Part shown: positions 24,712 to 35,019 of the stretch, in pieces
Layout of the letters: the number at the start of each line of letters is the position of its first letter
Numbering within the stretch: the stretch's first letter is position 1
Assembly: GCA_963930645.1 (NCBI GenBank)
Contig: OZ005654.1
Coordinates: forward strand, 267,740,700 to 267,804,699
Reading direction: 5' to 3'
Length of the DNA stretch: 64,000 nucleotides
From: Salticus scenicus
Lineage: Eukaryota; Arthropoda; Arachnida; Araneae; Salticidae
Translations under genes and position numbers: made by a program
The notes under the pieces: model-generated
What the model saw: the letters and a program-made list of their open reading frames with translations, nothing else
Databases searched by the model: none
Told to the model about the DNA's origin: nothing

Positions 24712-24865
24712 CGTAAAGTAACTTAGGCCAAAATTTCCTTTGAATCGAGTTAAGTATGCGGAGTCAAATGAATGAGCTAGATTTTTAGATATTTTCCAGA
24801 GTTAAAATTTTATAACTGGTTTTCCCCATTTTCCCCGTTTTCCATTTTCATTTTTAGACCCAATC
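24712..24865 (+). repeat. lone half-arm of the 39-40 kb foldback family
   Basis: 'gagctagatttttagatatt' followed by 'ttccagagttaaaattt...gggttttc'-type text and 'ccaatcatttctacaac' matches the inner part of the foldback arm at 39553-39670, including 'gagctagattttaggtatgt' and 'agccaattatttcaacc'. It shows that the foldback arm also exists as a single, unpaired copy. Confidence 0.55.
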
Positions 24866-24873
24866 ATTTCTAC

Positions 24874-24911
<38 letters not shown>

Positions 24912-24990
24912 ATTAAAAATCTCTTATTATCTTGCAAATCTTAGTAAATAAATAATATTATGTCAGAGTTACAAGTACTATCTCAATTAT

Positions 24991-25030
<40 letters not shown>

Positions 25031-25719
25031 CTCGATTATTGCACCTACACTTTAAAAATTTTTCTTTAAACGCATTTTTTAAACTCTTAGAAAAATATTT
25101 AATTCAGCTGATTCTATTTACGATAACTTTCGTAATTTTTATTCAATCCAAATGAAATTTTGACAGCTGTTTATAGATTTAACTAATATAATATCTATAT
25201 TTTACACATGTGCAGTAAAATTATATTTAGTAAATTTACTCATATTTCATCAAAAAGTAAAAACATGCACTTTATTTTTCAGAATGATGTGTTTTTTTGA
25301 AATTTTGTCAATTTTCTAAATATTTTGTAAAATGTTCTTGAAATTCCTTCTTGTTATCCACACAAAAGCATAAAAAAAAATAATAAAAATAATTTTAGAA
25401 AATGTATACATATGTATCTAAATATTCTTGGTGTTTTGGTATTCCAGAAAAATACACACACACACAAAATTATCGTAAATGGAAAATGAAATCATGTGTT
25501 ATAGTTACAAGTGATTAAGAGCATTTCATAGTAAAAAGTAATCCAAAGATTTCGTTTTATTTTATTTTATTTTTTTATTGTGTTTAGTTTCCTATTTGCA
25601 CCCATGTTTAAAACGTTAATGCAAAGTTATAGATTCTATTCGGCACCGTTAAATTTTGTGATCAGCGGTCCAAGGGTTGCTGCAACTGGTAGCAACCACC
25701 TGGCCTTCTACTGTTCATC
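24866..25719. other. AT-rich spacer with microsatellites
   Basis: Poly-A at 24881-24909 and (AAT)n at 24995-25026. No gene recognised until a GC-richer patch begins near 25640. Confidence 0.5.
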
Positions 25720-25735
25720 ATGTCTGGTTTTGCAG
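25720..25735 (+). CDS. candidate first coding exon (weak)
   Basis: A locally GC-richer stretch (about 25640-25735) ends in an ATG with A at -3, then five codons (Met-Ser-Gly-Phe-Ala) and one extra base, then GTAGGT, a good 5' splice-donor match. This is what a short first coding exon with 5' UTR looks like. I found no downstream exon that I could join to it, so the remainder, if real, lies across a long intron or outside the window. The product is unknown. Chance occurrence remains quite possible. Confidence 0.25.
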
Positions 25736-26439
25736 GTAGGTTAATCGCTTTCTGATGTTTATTTCTTGTTTTAAAACACATCGAGTTTGACTAAACTCTC
25801 TTCATATGATTTGCTGCGTTTGTAGGGAAATAAATATTTCTAATAACAAAGAAACTACACCGTTACTGGTTGAAGCCGCATATAACTTTTATTTTACTTC
25901 TCGAATCTCAGTATAAATAAATCATGGACGCTACATATTGTTTGTAATAATTTGCCACTTATTTCAGTAATTACATTAATCGTAAAGATTAGAAAGTCTT
26001 TTTGTAGTTCTCGGGATTTGAAGAGAATCAACAAAACGTACAACAACTTGTTATTTTTGTATAATACCACCTATTTGGTAAAACATTTATAAAAATAAGA
26101 TAGCTTATACGAAAATCCCCTTGACTCTTTCAATAAATGAAGTCGCAATACATAAATTGAATTAATCATTTCTTGATGATTATTTTTTTCAATGAGTTTT
26201 TGATTGAAATTCTCGAAGAACAGTTTAATAATTTTGAATTTTTCACTTTGTAACTGGGAATTGTATATTTCATTAATTTCATTACATCTACTATTTCAGA
26301 TAGTAAACCAAATTATTTAGTGAGGTAGTAATATTTAGTAGTTTTACTGTCATAGAATTGTAAAAATTTTCATTTGAATATATTTACAAAATCATCATCA
26401 AAATTTGTTTTGTAATGTAACAGAACATTGTTAAATCTA
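25736..26439. other. AT-rich spacer (intron if the exon at 25.72 kb is real)
   Basis: No feature recognised. Confidence 0.4.
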
Positions 26440-27405
26440 TTGGGTGAGTGCAACAGTTATACTCGTTTTTATTTCCCATAAAGAAGAGCAAATAAACTCA
26501 AAATGAACACTACCTATTATTTTGCATAATATCCATTGCTATCCTCTATTGTTCATAATCCCCATTGACCTCTTGCCATCTTTCTGGTAAGAAATGAATC
26601 CCACGGCGGGAATATTCCGGCAGTTTCGAGTCAAAAATGTCTTGGATGGCAGTTTCCACAGCATCAAGATCATCAAAGATTTTCTGACTAAAGGAATAGT
26701 TCAACTCACGAAATAGGTGATAGTCAGTTGGTGCCAAGTCAGGAGAATAGGGAGGGTAGGGTAAAACCTCCCAATCAAAGCGAAGTAACTTTTGTCGAGT
26801 GATGACAGCAGCATGTGGCCTGACGTTATCGTGATGAAGGATAACACCGCGACGATTGATCGATGAGAACTGGCCGCTTTGCTGCAACATTTGACTCAGC
26901 CTGTCTAACTGTAGACGGTAGAAGGTCGCACTGATGGTTTGGTTAAGTGGCAGGACTTCTCAGTGAATTATTCCCTGTACAACCCACCACACACTCAATA
27001 ACACATTCTTGTGATGAAGTTCAGCTTTCGAAGTCGATGCAAGCTGATCAGAAGGGCGACACACAGTCTTATGACGCTTTACATTACGGTACATAACCCA
27101 CCTCTCATCTCCTGTCACAATTCTTGTCAAGAATGGGTCATTTTTGTACTAGGAAACACAGGTGGCGATTCGGCCAACCAGTTGATTAGGTTATGTGGAA
27201 CCCAACGATACAACTTTCTCGTAAAACCCAACTTAACCAGCCGTCTCTCTACCGTTGTCCGGTGTATGTAGAAGATCTTCGCTAATTCTTTCACGGTTAG
27301 GTTCAGGTTAGTCAATATCGTCGTCTCCAACGTGTGATAGCCGTCCACTCCAAGCCTGATCTTGGCAGTTTCTGTGTCCTTATGTTTAAAAATATGCTTT
27401 GTCAA
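26440..27405 (-). mobile_element. 5'-truncated mariner element
   Basis: The element's 3' end is at 26440, where TTGGGTGAGTGCAAC follows a TA, a plausible mariner terminus. Transposase sequence continues to about 27405, where homology stops. I could not find the expected inverted copy of the terminus upstream, so the 5' end and the N-terminal 60-80 codons appear to be lost. Confidence 0.75.
26546..27405 (-). pseudogene. mariner transposase, frameshifted
   Basis: The first segment (27405-27127) matches the mariner DNA-binding region, with TVKELAKIFYIHRTTVERRL followed by 'KLGF' and the hallmark RWVPHNL. After a frameshift near 27130 comes TGDERW with the first catalytic Asp, then VLLSVWWVVQGIIH and an in-frame TGA (about 26957) where mariners have Trp. 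The final segment (26890-26546) has LHHDNVRPHAA (second Asp), YSPDLAPTDYHLF (third Asp, the DD34D arrangement) and a C-terminus FLPERWQEV. All three catalytic Asp codons survive, but the frameshift, stop and missing N-terminus make it non-functional. Cut-and-paste transposase in origin. Confidence 0.9.
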
Positions 27406-28030
27406 ACATATTCATATTCAAGTACAAATTAAAATTACAAACTGTAATTCTGAAATAGCTGTATGAAATCATTAATTATTTAACGTTGCTTGGTTTAAAT
27501 AATACAAAATGCTTTAAAATGAAAAAAATGTTTTTATTTTATGTATATTTTCAAAGTTTATTTTCTTGATATTTAGCACTTGCTTCTTAAAATAAATTGC
27601 TTTTGACAATCAAGTTTGTAAACAATAATAAAGTTGCCAAACGAAAACGTATGTGCAGTTTTCTTTCCTTCACTTTTTCTACTACTTTTAATTCACAAAA
27701 TCGTAACATTCACTGCTATTTTCTAAGAAATAAAACTAATTTTTATTATGTTTGAAAAAAATTTTTACCAAACACTTTCGTATTCAAGTGTACAAATTAA
27801 TATAAAAAATTGTAATGCTGAAATAGCAGTAGGGCATGAAATCTTAAATATTTAACATTGCTTGGTTTAAATAATACAAAATGCTTTAAAACGAAAAAAA
27901 TATTTCTGGTTTCTGTATCTTTTCGAAGTTTATTTGCTTAATATTTTGTATTTGCTTCTTAAAATAAATTGCTTTCGACAATCAAGTTCGTAAACATTAA
28001 CAAAGTTGCCAAACGTAAACATCAATACAA
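27404..28030. repeat. duplicated ~250-bp segment, offset 370 bp
   Basis: 27404-27660 and 27768-28030 are direct repeats. Shared phrases are 'gcttggtttaaataatacaa', 'aaaatgctttaaaa', 'ttgcttcttaaaataaattg' and 'acaatcaagtt'. Divergence is about 15-20 percent. The 94-codon frame at 28006-28290 starts in the second copy and has no family resemblance. Confidence 0.8.
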
Positions 28031-28676
28031 TGCTTAGTTGGTTGGGTATTGGATTTAACGTTGCACTAATATTACGATATGAACATAGATACAATAAAAA
28101 TAATACGAGCGATTGCGTAAGCTGGAAAGTTCGAGAAACTTACAGCATCAACAATAGCGTCGTTGCAGTCAAATTTTGTTTACCGAAGAATATACGGGAG
28201 TGTCCTATCTGTATAATAATCTGTGACTCTGCAATACTACAGTTTCTCCAATTTAAGAGACGGCTACAGCTCATTTTCGATTTTAAATAATCACACAAAA
28301 ATTTATAGGTAAGAAGTCCTTATAACAAACTACGTTTATTAACTTTGGGTTCAAGTTAACGGCAAGTAAAGTTGCTATTCTACATTTTCCTTATTGATTA
28401 GGAAGGATATATCTCAGGTTTATAGTTTACAAATTCACCAAAATTGATCCGTGAGATGACCATTATGAAAAATAGTGCTACTTTATTTTGGGTGAAAACT
28501 GGCCGAGAAGTGGCGCTGTTCCTATTTAAATTTTGTGACTTTCAATGTGGCTAAATCCCAGCATCTGTTAGTTAAACTGCACAAAACTGCATTTGTAAAA
28601 TCTTTAATATAAAAAACAAAGATTATACAGTTGTTCATGTTAATATATAGGGTGTCGTACTATATACAATGGTTTA
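28031..28676. other. spacer
   Basis: No gene accepted. 28500-28610 loosely repeats text at 11050-11160 ('gtggcgctgtt', 'tcccagcatctgttagtt', 'tgcacaaaactgca'). Confidence 0.4.
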
Positions 28677-30226
28677 CACCGTGTCCCAAAAATTTAGACA
28701 ACCAATAAAATTTGTATTAACAAAAAAGTAATGAAGTACAATTAAAAATAGTGAGATTGGTAATAAATAAAAATTTGAAATTATCAAATGAACATTAAAT
28801 TATACAAAAAAATGCTGTCCCAAAAGTATAGACACAATATAGCATTATATGTTTCTTTTTACATTTTTTTTCACAGAATAAAATATTTTTATTGTCATTT
28901 TCTACGTTTTTAGCATAATAATTTAATGTGTTCAATGTATTGTTTTGTTTCTGATTCAGAAAAGACGTTTCCTGCATATTCTGATAAAAATGCCACGTTC
29001 TAAAGAAATTTCTAAACATAAAATTATTAAGATTTTACAGTTAAAAGCGCAAGGACAAAATCCTGTACAAATATCAAGAAGAATAAAGAGATCCATTAGC
29101 AGTATTTATAGTGTTTTGAGATCAGGTGGAACAGGGAATACTCGAAAGCGAGTCGGAAGACCAAAGAAAACAACGTTACTTGACGACAGAATATTATTAA
29201 AAAGGGCTTCAGTTGATAATTTATCTGTGTGTGCAATTGCATCAATTCCAAAATTTCAAAAAGTACTGTACACAGAAGAATTAAAGCATCAAAGCACATT
29301 GTTTACAGGAGAAATAAAGCAAAACCTTGCTTAAAGCAGAGAAATAAAGATGCACGTCTAAAGTGGGCTCGAAAGTATATGTCATACGGTGAAAAGTGGC
29401 TTTCTGTCATTTTCAGTGACGAAAATAAATGAAATTTGGACGGCCCTGACGGTTATAAATTTTACTGATATGACCTAAGAAAAGAACCGAAGAACTATTT
29501 CAGCAAGCAACAAGGCGGAGGATCCGTAATGACCTGGGGAGGGTTTTGTTTCAACGGGCAAGCATTTTTAAGATTTACGGACAGAAAAATGAAATCAGAG
29601 GATTATCAGGATATTTTACGTACCAATTTACTGCCAATTAGGGATTTGCTAGCATTACCGTACTATGTTTTTCAACAAGATGGGACGTTCCCCCGTACCT
29701 TCAGATCAACGAAAACGTGGTTTATGCAAAACAATGTCACACTATTAGACTGGCCAGCAGTTAGTCCGGATTTGAATCCCTCGGAAAACATATGGGGGAT
29801 TTTATCTCGTAAAATATATGAAAATGGAAATCAATATACACTTGAAAATGTCTTAAAAACTGCAGTTGACAAAGCGTGGTACTCAATATCTCCTTCTGTA
29901 ATGCAATGCTTAATTACTTCTATGAAACAACGTGTATTTGATGTTGTAAAGTGTCATGGCAATACAATTCAATATTAAAAGTAAGTTTTTAGTTACATTT
30001 ATAAGTGTAAAAGCAAAAACTCTTACAGGTGTCTATACTTTTGGGACAGCGCATTTTTATATAATTTAATGTACATTTTATAATTTCAAACGTTTGATCA
30101 TAATTTATATGTGTATATCAGCAAAACCGTTTTATTTATTACCTATCTCACAAATTTTAATTGTACCTTATTACTTTTTATGTTAATGCAAATTTTATTG
30201 ATTGTCTAAACTTTTGGGACACGGTG
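28677..30226 (+). mobile_element. Tc1-like transposon with outer and inner repeats
   Basis: 1,550 bp, flanked by TA at both ends (28675 and 30227). The outer terminus is CACCGTGTCCCAAAA followed by 'tttagacaa', and its inverse ends the element at 30226. A second, inner copy of the same core (GCTGTCCCAAAAGTATAGAC) lies about 135 bp inside the left end (28812), with its inverse at about 30027-30051. Terminal plus internal direct repeats is the IR/DR layout known from Sleeping Beauty and other Tc1 relatives. The inner and outer repeats are distinguishable by 'tatagac' against 'tttagac'. Confidence 0.92.
28990..29978 (+). pseudogene. Tc1-like transposase (DD34E), disrupted
   Basis: Starts at ATG 28990. 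The N-terminal HTH region (about codons 1-50, ending SISSIYSVLRSGG) is followed by an AT-hook-like GRPKK at about 29154-29168 and the start of a second HTH. The frame shifts near 29230-29260 into one reading ISKSTVHRRI. WLSVIFSDEN gives the first Asp (29415-29426); the next codons meet TGA (29429), where Trp is expected, and another stop near 29468. The last segment (29529-29978) has the conserved MTWGGF, FQQDG with the second Asp and DLNPSENIWG with Glu. The His normally two residues after that second-Asp motif is absent. About 330 codons, the usual Tc1 length. Non-functional. Confidence 0.92.
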
Positions 30227-30435
30227 TAGAAAAAAGTTTTGTATCGACCATAGAATAGTAGAATTTTAATTCATCTTTCTGTTCCAAACTTCAATATTCT
30301 AATGTATTTTATTAAAATTTCTTAATTTAGTTAAATATAAAAGACATTTTTCGCATCGTTATTATGTATCAAAATTTTCTTACATAATATAAAAATCACT
30401 TATTTGAGAGAAATTCTAGCGTAATAATTGCGTGA
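30227..30435. other. spacer
   Basis: No feature recognised; it begins with the TA target copy of the Tc1-like element. Confidence 0.5.
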
Positions 30436-30875
30436 CGACTTAACTTAAACTAATATATTAACATTTGCGTGATGACCTGTAAGCTTTATATAGAAAAAAA
30501 AAAGAGAAAGTAATCTTATTTAAGGAAGAATCTGCGGCCTAGAAAGTTATGTCTGGTTTAGTATGAACCCTAATAAATCATTTTTCAGCATAAGAAATAT
30601 ATGTTTGAGGTAAATGTAACAGTAAGCAGTTTAGAATTAAAACTAAACGTTTAATTTTATCATTTTGAAAATTAATACTTTATTTTGTGATCTCTGTTTA
30701 TAATATTAATAATGATAATAACAATAATAGCAAAAATTTTCATAAACCTTTCATAAACGTATAAATCTAAAGGTTTTAGGTAAAAGAAATATCATAAATA
30801 AATTATCATATTTTTATTGTTGATGGAAACTATAATTTTGTATATAAAATACTAAACAATTATTAAGTAACATTT

Positions 30876-30912
<37 letters not shown>

Positions 30913-31388
30913 TTTTAACTTCATTCTAAATTAATTGTAGTTAAACATACTGAAAAAATGTTTTAATATTGCTTTTGAATAGAAAATAAACTTATTTATG
31001 ACTTAAATAAATAGATATATTTAATATTTGTGCAATGACCTGAAAGTGTTTTATAGAATAAAATATCTTTTTATATAGAAGTATCTGCAGTCCAGAAATT
31101 TATGCCTCGTAATTCTAATAAATCATTTTCTAACATAAAAAATATATCTTTAAGATAAATTTAACAGGAAAAGGTATATAATAAAAAATATATCTTTAAC
31201 ATTAAACATTTTAAAAGATTAAATTAAATTTTGTATTTCCCTTTGACAAAGCATAATAATAAAATTATCAGAAACATTTATTAAACGTATGCATTTCTCA
31301 GTTTAATTAAAAAAAAGATATTGCACTTTTATAAAAATTAAATCTATATTTTTGTATCTAAAATACCAAACAATTAGTAAACAACCTC
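30436..31388. repeat. diverged ~420-bp direct duplication
   Basis: 30436-30868 and 31000-31388 are direct repeats at roughly 70-75 percent. Shared phrases are 'tgacctg', 'aataaatcattt', 'cataagaaatatat/cataaaaaatatat' and 'aaaatac.aaacaatta.taa'. A (TA)n tract (30880-30905) lies between them. Confidence 0.65.
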
Positions 31389-32144
31389 TTGATTTTTAAA
31401 AAAAATATCTGCATGATTTTATTTTCGCGCAAAATTAATTTGAGATCAACGCCACACATTGAGGAAAATGTAACGCTGCAAAGTTGGATTTCTGGGTATT
31501 TTCTTTAGTTTGTCATAATGAGCAATTTCTTTTTATATGTTTGTTAGACGGAAGGAAGCCGCCGTTGACCTCTATATAGCGGTTTGGAGCGTTTTGGAGC
31601 CTCCCAAAATAGTTTATTAAAAAGAAGAAAAAAATACATTAGCCACCGGGGGTAACACCTCAAATCAAAGGACAACACGGTATAATTGAAATGTATATAG
31701 AGACGCTGAATGAAATCGTGGGGGAGTTTCCCTCCCCCACAACAAAGAGCACTGGTAAGAGAAGGTAACTATTGAACATTAGTGAGGGATCGCTCACCGC
31801 TGTTGGCTAAACTTCAAAGAATTAGAGTAAGTTTGTGAAGCGTCGAATAAAATTCCCGTTATAACTGAGGGCGCAAAAAGCTAGAGTTCCGTTTGGAAAT
31901 ATATATTTTTTTTAGAGTTTGTTCAATATGTGCAATTGAACTTCATTTACTCTACTTAGTAGAAGAGTTCTCATTTTTATGACAAAGAGATTTAAATTAA
32001 TTTGAGATAGAAGGTATTTACAGATATTAAATATTTTGAAGACTTATATTTAAATGGTTGAAATAAAGAAAAAAAGTAATAATAAAATAAATAAAATCAT
32101 AGGCCAGCAATTTTAAAATAAAAATAAAATCTAAATCTAAACTA
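31389..32144. other. mixed old repeat sequence
   Basis: GC-richer, repeat-like segments at 31540-31640 and 31690-31870 ('ggggagtttccctcccccac'). No coding sequence recognised. Confidence 0.4.
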
Positions 32145-32542
32145 AATAATTTTGTGTGTCACTCACACGACTCTCTCTTACCCTGAAATTTAATACTATA
32201 AATACAGGTTGGAGATTAAGAGGTAAGATAATGAGTACTGTTATGTAAACCTATGTTAAAAAATTCAAATTAGGCTTCAGAAGAGATTTACGTGATAATT
32301 AGTTCTGTGTGAGGGGGCTCCCTCCCCCCTCAACCCCCCATTTCATTAATGCACCTACATTTCTATAGAATTTAATTATGTTATTAAAATTAAAAGTTTA
32401 CTTAAAATTATACAGACAATTTTCACACGCAACATTCACTAAAACTTATCAATATTGATCTAACTTTTCCAGGAACAAACATATGATGAACAAACAGGAC
32501 GATAAGACCCATGCCCCAGCCCGCCCGGTTCCCGCTGTTCAA

Positions 32543-32591
32543 TGTATTTTTCTAGTCAATTTTGTCCCCTTATTACTTCCGGCGTGATCCA

Positions 32592-32624
<33 letters not shown>

Positions 32625-32818
32625 TTGACATTGTGAGTTTTTTTGCTTTTCTTCCCATGCTATTCCTATGGGGTTTTTAGCTTTTTTTCCCCTTATTTTT
32701 CGACATTCTAAAGTGGCGGTGCCACGCCACTTTAGAATGTAGAAAAAGAGGGGGAAAAGGCTAAAAACTCCATAGAAATAGCATGGGAAGAAAAACAAAG
32801 AAACTCACAATGTCAAGT

Positions 32819-32850
<32 letters not shown>

Positions 32851-32900
32851 CAGGCTCGCACCGGAAGTAATAAGAGGACAAAATTGACTAGAAAAAAACA
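32543..32900. mobile_element. 358-bp near-perfect palindrome (foldback MITE)
   Basis: The 176-bp arms (32543-32718 and 32725-32900) pair around a 6-bp centre within GTGGCG-GTGCCA-CGCCAC. Outer ends are TGTATTTTTCTAG and CTAGAAAAAAACA, with 'caatg' nearby on both sides as a possible short target duplication. Poly-T in the left arm (32593-32618) mirrors poly-A in the right (32822-32850). Apart from slippage in the homopolymers the arms are over 90 percent complementary by eye. The minus-strand open frame across it is an artefact. Confidence 0.9.
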
Positions 32901-32989
32901 ATGAGGTTCGTGAGTGACGACTTCAGAGAGCGACGACTCAAAATATCACATCAAAGGAATATGAAAAAAGCCACCGTTGACGTTTTGCA

Positions 32990-33038
32990 GTTGCCAGAGT
33001 TTGAAGGCGGCTTTAAGCTGCCTTCAAACTCTGGCAAC
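32990..33038. repeat. 24-bp-arm hairpin
   Basis: GTTGCCAGAGTTTGAAGGC and its exact reverse complement flank GGCTTTAAGCT, which itself folds as GCTT-T-AAGC with one G-T wobble. Arms are 24 bp around a single central base at 33014. Perfect apart from that wobble and much GC-richer than its surroundings. Confidence 0.9.
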
Positions 33039-34168
33039 AGAAGTAGAGCGTTAAAGTCATAAACTATTCATTGTCCGGAAGTGAACCTTGATAATACAAC
33101 TTCATAATATGACTTCAAAATACAACATTTGGATCTCCTAAAATTATTCGTTTTTAAGTTACTCTAAGAGACACAGACAAAGATCAAACATTAAAAAACT
33201 AGACTACTGTAATCAGGAAGCCTCAAAACGTGTAAACATACAAAAAAAGTGGTAAATATTTAGCTTTAAACATACATTATTTACCATATCTCTATGGGGA
33301 ATGCATTTCAATTCCCGAACAGTTTTCCTAGAAATTGTAAAATATTACTACTAAAGCACATCTACTAACAACAAATAACTAGAGAGTTGTGGCCGCCACA
33401 TGACTTTCTTCTCTATTTTCCTATACAAATTCACTCAGTAAAAATAATTTAATAAAATTAGCATTTAAAAAAAAATTATCTTCCATAGTAATGCAGACGA
33501 TTTCCTTATTAGAGGAGTAGTATAACACTAACTATTCAAAAAAAGTTGAATTTATTCTCAATATTGCTTTTTTGTTGTTGTTGTTGTTGTTGTTGTTGTT
33601 AAAATAATCGATAAATTTATTTTCAATTATCGTAGATCGATGGTTCAACCATTCGTTTTAAAGGTATTGGCGAGTTCTTTTGAGAGATACACATCAGGAA
33701 AATTTACTCCCCTGGGGCGTGGGAGGTGAGGCTCCTACATACACAAAATTTTTTTCCCAGTTGACTATCTCTTTTGCAAAAAATATATATTCGTTTCATT
33801 TTGTTTTGTGCAGTTTATAGATGTTAAACTCTACTTACCTGCAAGTTCCCCCATAGACGTAATGTATTTGAATAATTTTGAGTGTCCCTGTACATGAACC
33901 ATTTGTTTCATCTCAACGGAAATCTAAGTGTAGCATCCCTATATGATACATATTTAGAATACCGAGTTTGAAATTTCTGCTACTGTTTGTTCTTGAGAAA
34001 TGCTGATAACAGTCAGCCAGACAGACAGACACGCACACACACAGTTCGCTAAAAACATGATGGCCTTATTCAGGGGACCTCAGAACATGTATGTATAACA
34101 AAAACTCTCTTTCGAAAATTTGACCCTAAAACAATACTTTCTCTACCGAAAGGGTAAGAGAAAGTAAA

Positions 34169-34439
34169 AAAGAAGGTTATCGCTTAAAATAAATATCTGG
34201 TAAAATATTATTGTAAAGTACATACACTAACAACAAATAAGACTGTTATCGCTTAAATATTTGCAGCCCTTATATCATTTGAAAATTATGTACAGACCAC
34301 ATTGTGCACCTAAATATCATCCTATAGTAATAATACACGGCATAACCTAACATAAACTTGTATTAATTTTCAGCTATTTCGCATTATAATCTAGTTCTTT
34401 TTTGTAGCCCTGTAAATGAACAGTGGATGACATCCCTAC
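34169..34439. other. spacer
   Basis: No feature recognised between copies B and C; 'tatcgcttaaa' occurs twice. Confidence 0.4.
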
Positions 34440-34830
34440 CATATTCAACATGTTTCTACGCATATAAAAATATATATTCATTTCATTTGGTTTAGTGCAA
34501 TCTATAGATGTTAAACTCTACATACCTGCATTTTCCCTCAAAGACGTATTTGAATTCTCCTTTTCATCCCTGTACATGAACCATTTGCTTCATCTCAATG
34601 GAAAGCTTACTGCATCCGTATATCATACACATTTACAATACCGAGTTTGGAATTTCTGCTACTTTTTGTTTTTGAAATATGCTGATAACAGACACACACG
34701 CAGACCATTCGCTAAAAAACATGATTTTCGAATTCAGGGGACCTCAAAACGTGTACATATAACAAAAACGCATGTTCAAAACTTTGACCCTAGTACAATA
34801 CTTTATCTACCTTATGGGTAAGAGGAAGTA
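34440..34830. mobile_element. subterminal-inverted-repeat family, copy C (right part only)
   Basis: Matches the right-hand 390 bp of copies A and B: 'tatatattcatttcatttgg', 'gatgttaaactctacatacc', 'gctgataacagacacacac' and the end 'accttatgggtaagaggaag'. The left two thirds are missing. It lies 270 bp downstream of copy B in the same orientation. The 108-codon frame 34495-34821 is by-product. Confidence 0.8.
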
Positions 34831-35019
34831 AAAAGGAGATTTTTAGAACGCGAAAATCAGAATTAAGTATGAAAATATAAGTTAGCTTATGAAAATGTGA
34901 ATTAGAAAACCAAGAATATATATTTCCATGAAATTTTAATTATTTTTTGAAATTTTATCGGTAATATTAGAGATTTTCAAAAGGAATCCGTTTGGTATGT
35001 TTATCTCTTTCACAGCCCT
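34831..35019. other. spacer
   Basis: No feature recognised. Confidence 0.4.

Larger units (their letters stand above)
32379..33435. mobile_element. insert inside copy B
   Basis: Defined only by its absence from copy A. It contains the 358-bp palindrome, the 49-bp hairpin and about 390 bp of unassigned sequence ('aattcccgaacagttttcct' and others). The exact ends are uncertain to about 30 bp because the junctions are AT-rich. No transposase is visible, so it may be several nested insertions. Confidence 0.55.
32145..34168. mobile_element. subterminal-inverted-repeat family, copy B, interrupted
   Basis: Left part (32145-32378) and right part (about 33436-34168) together match copy A at 16545-17573 throughout. 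The right terminus GGGTAAGAGAAAGT is kept; the left one is ACTCTCTCTTACCC. Between them lies about 1,055 bp absent from copy A, including the palindrome at 32543-32900 and the hairpin at 32990-33038. A (TGT)n tract occurs at 33573-33600 inside the right part. Confidence 0.8.

Noticed and set aside
32556..32798. 80-codon minus-strand frame
   Set aside because: It crosses the centre and both arms of a palindrome; no independent support.
34495..34821. 108-codon plus-strand frame
   Set aside because: It lies wholly within copy C of a non-coding repeat family and is closed in copies A and B.
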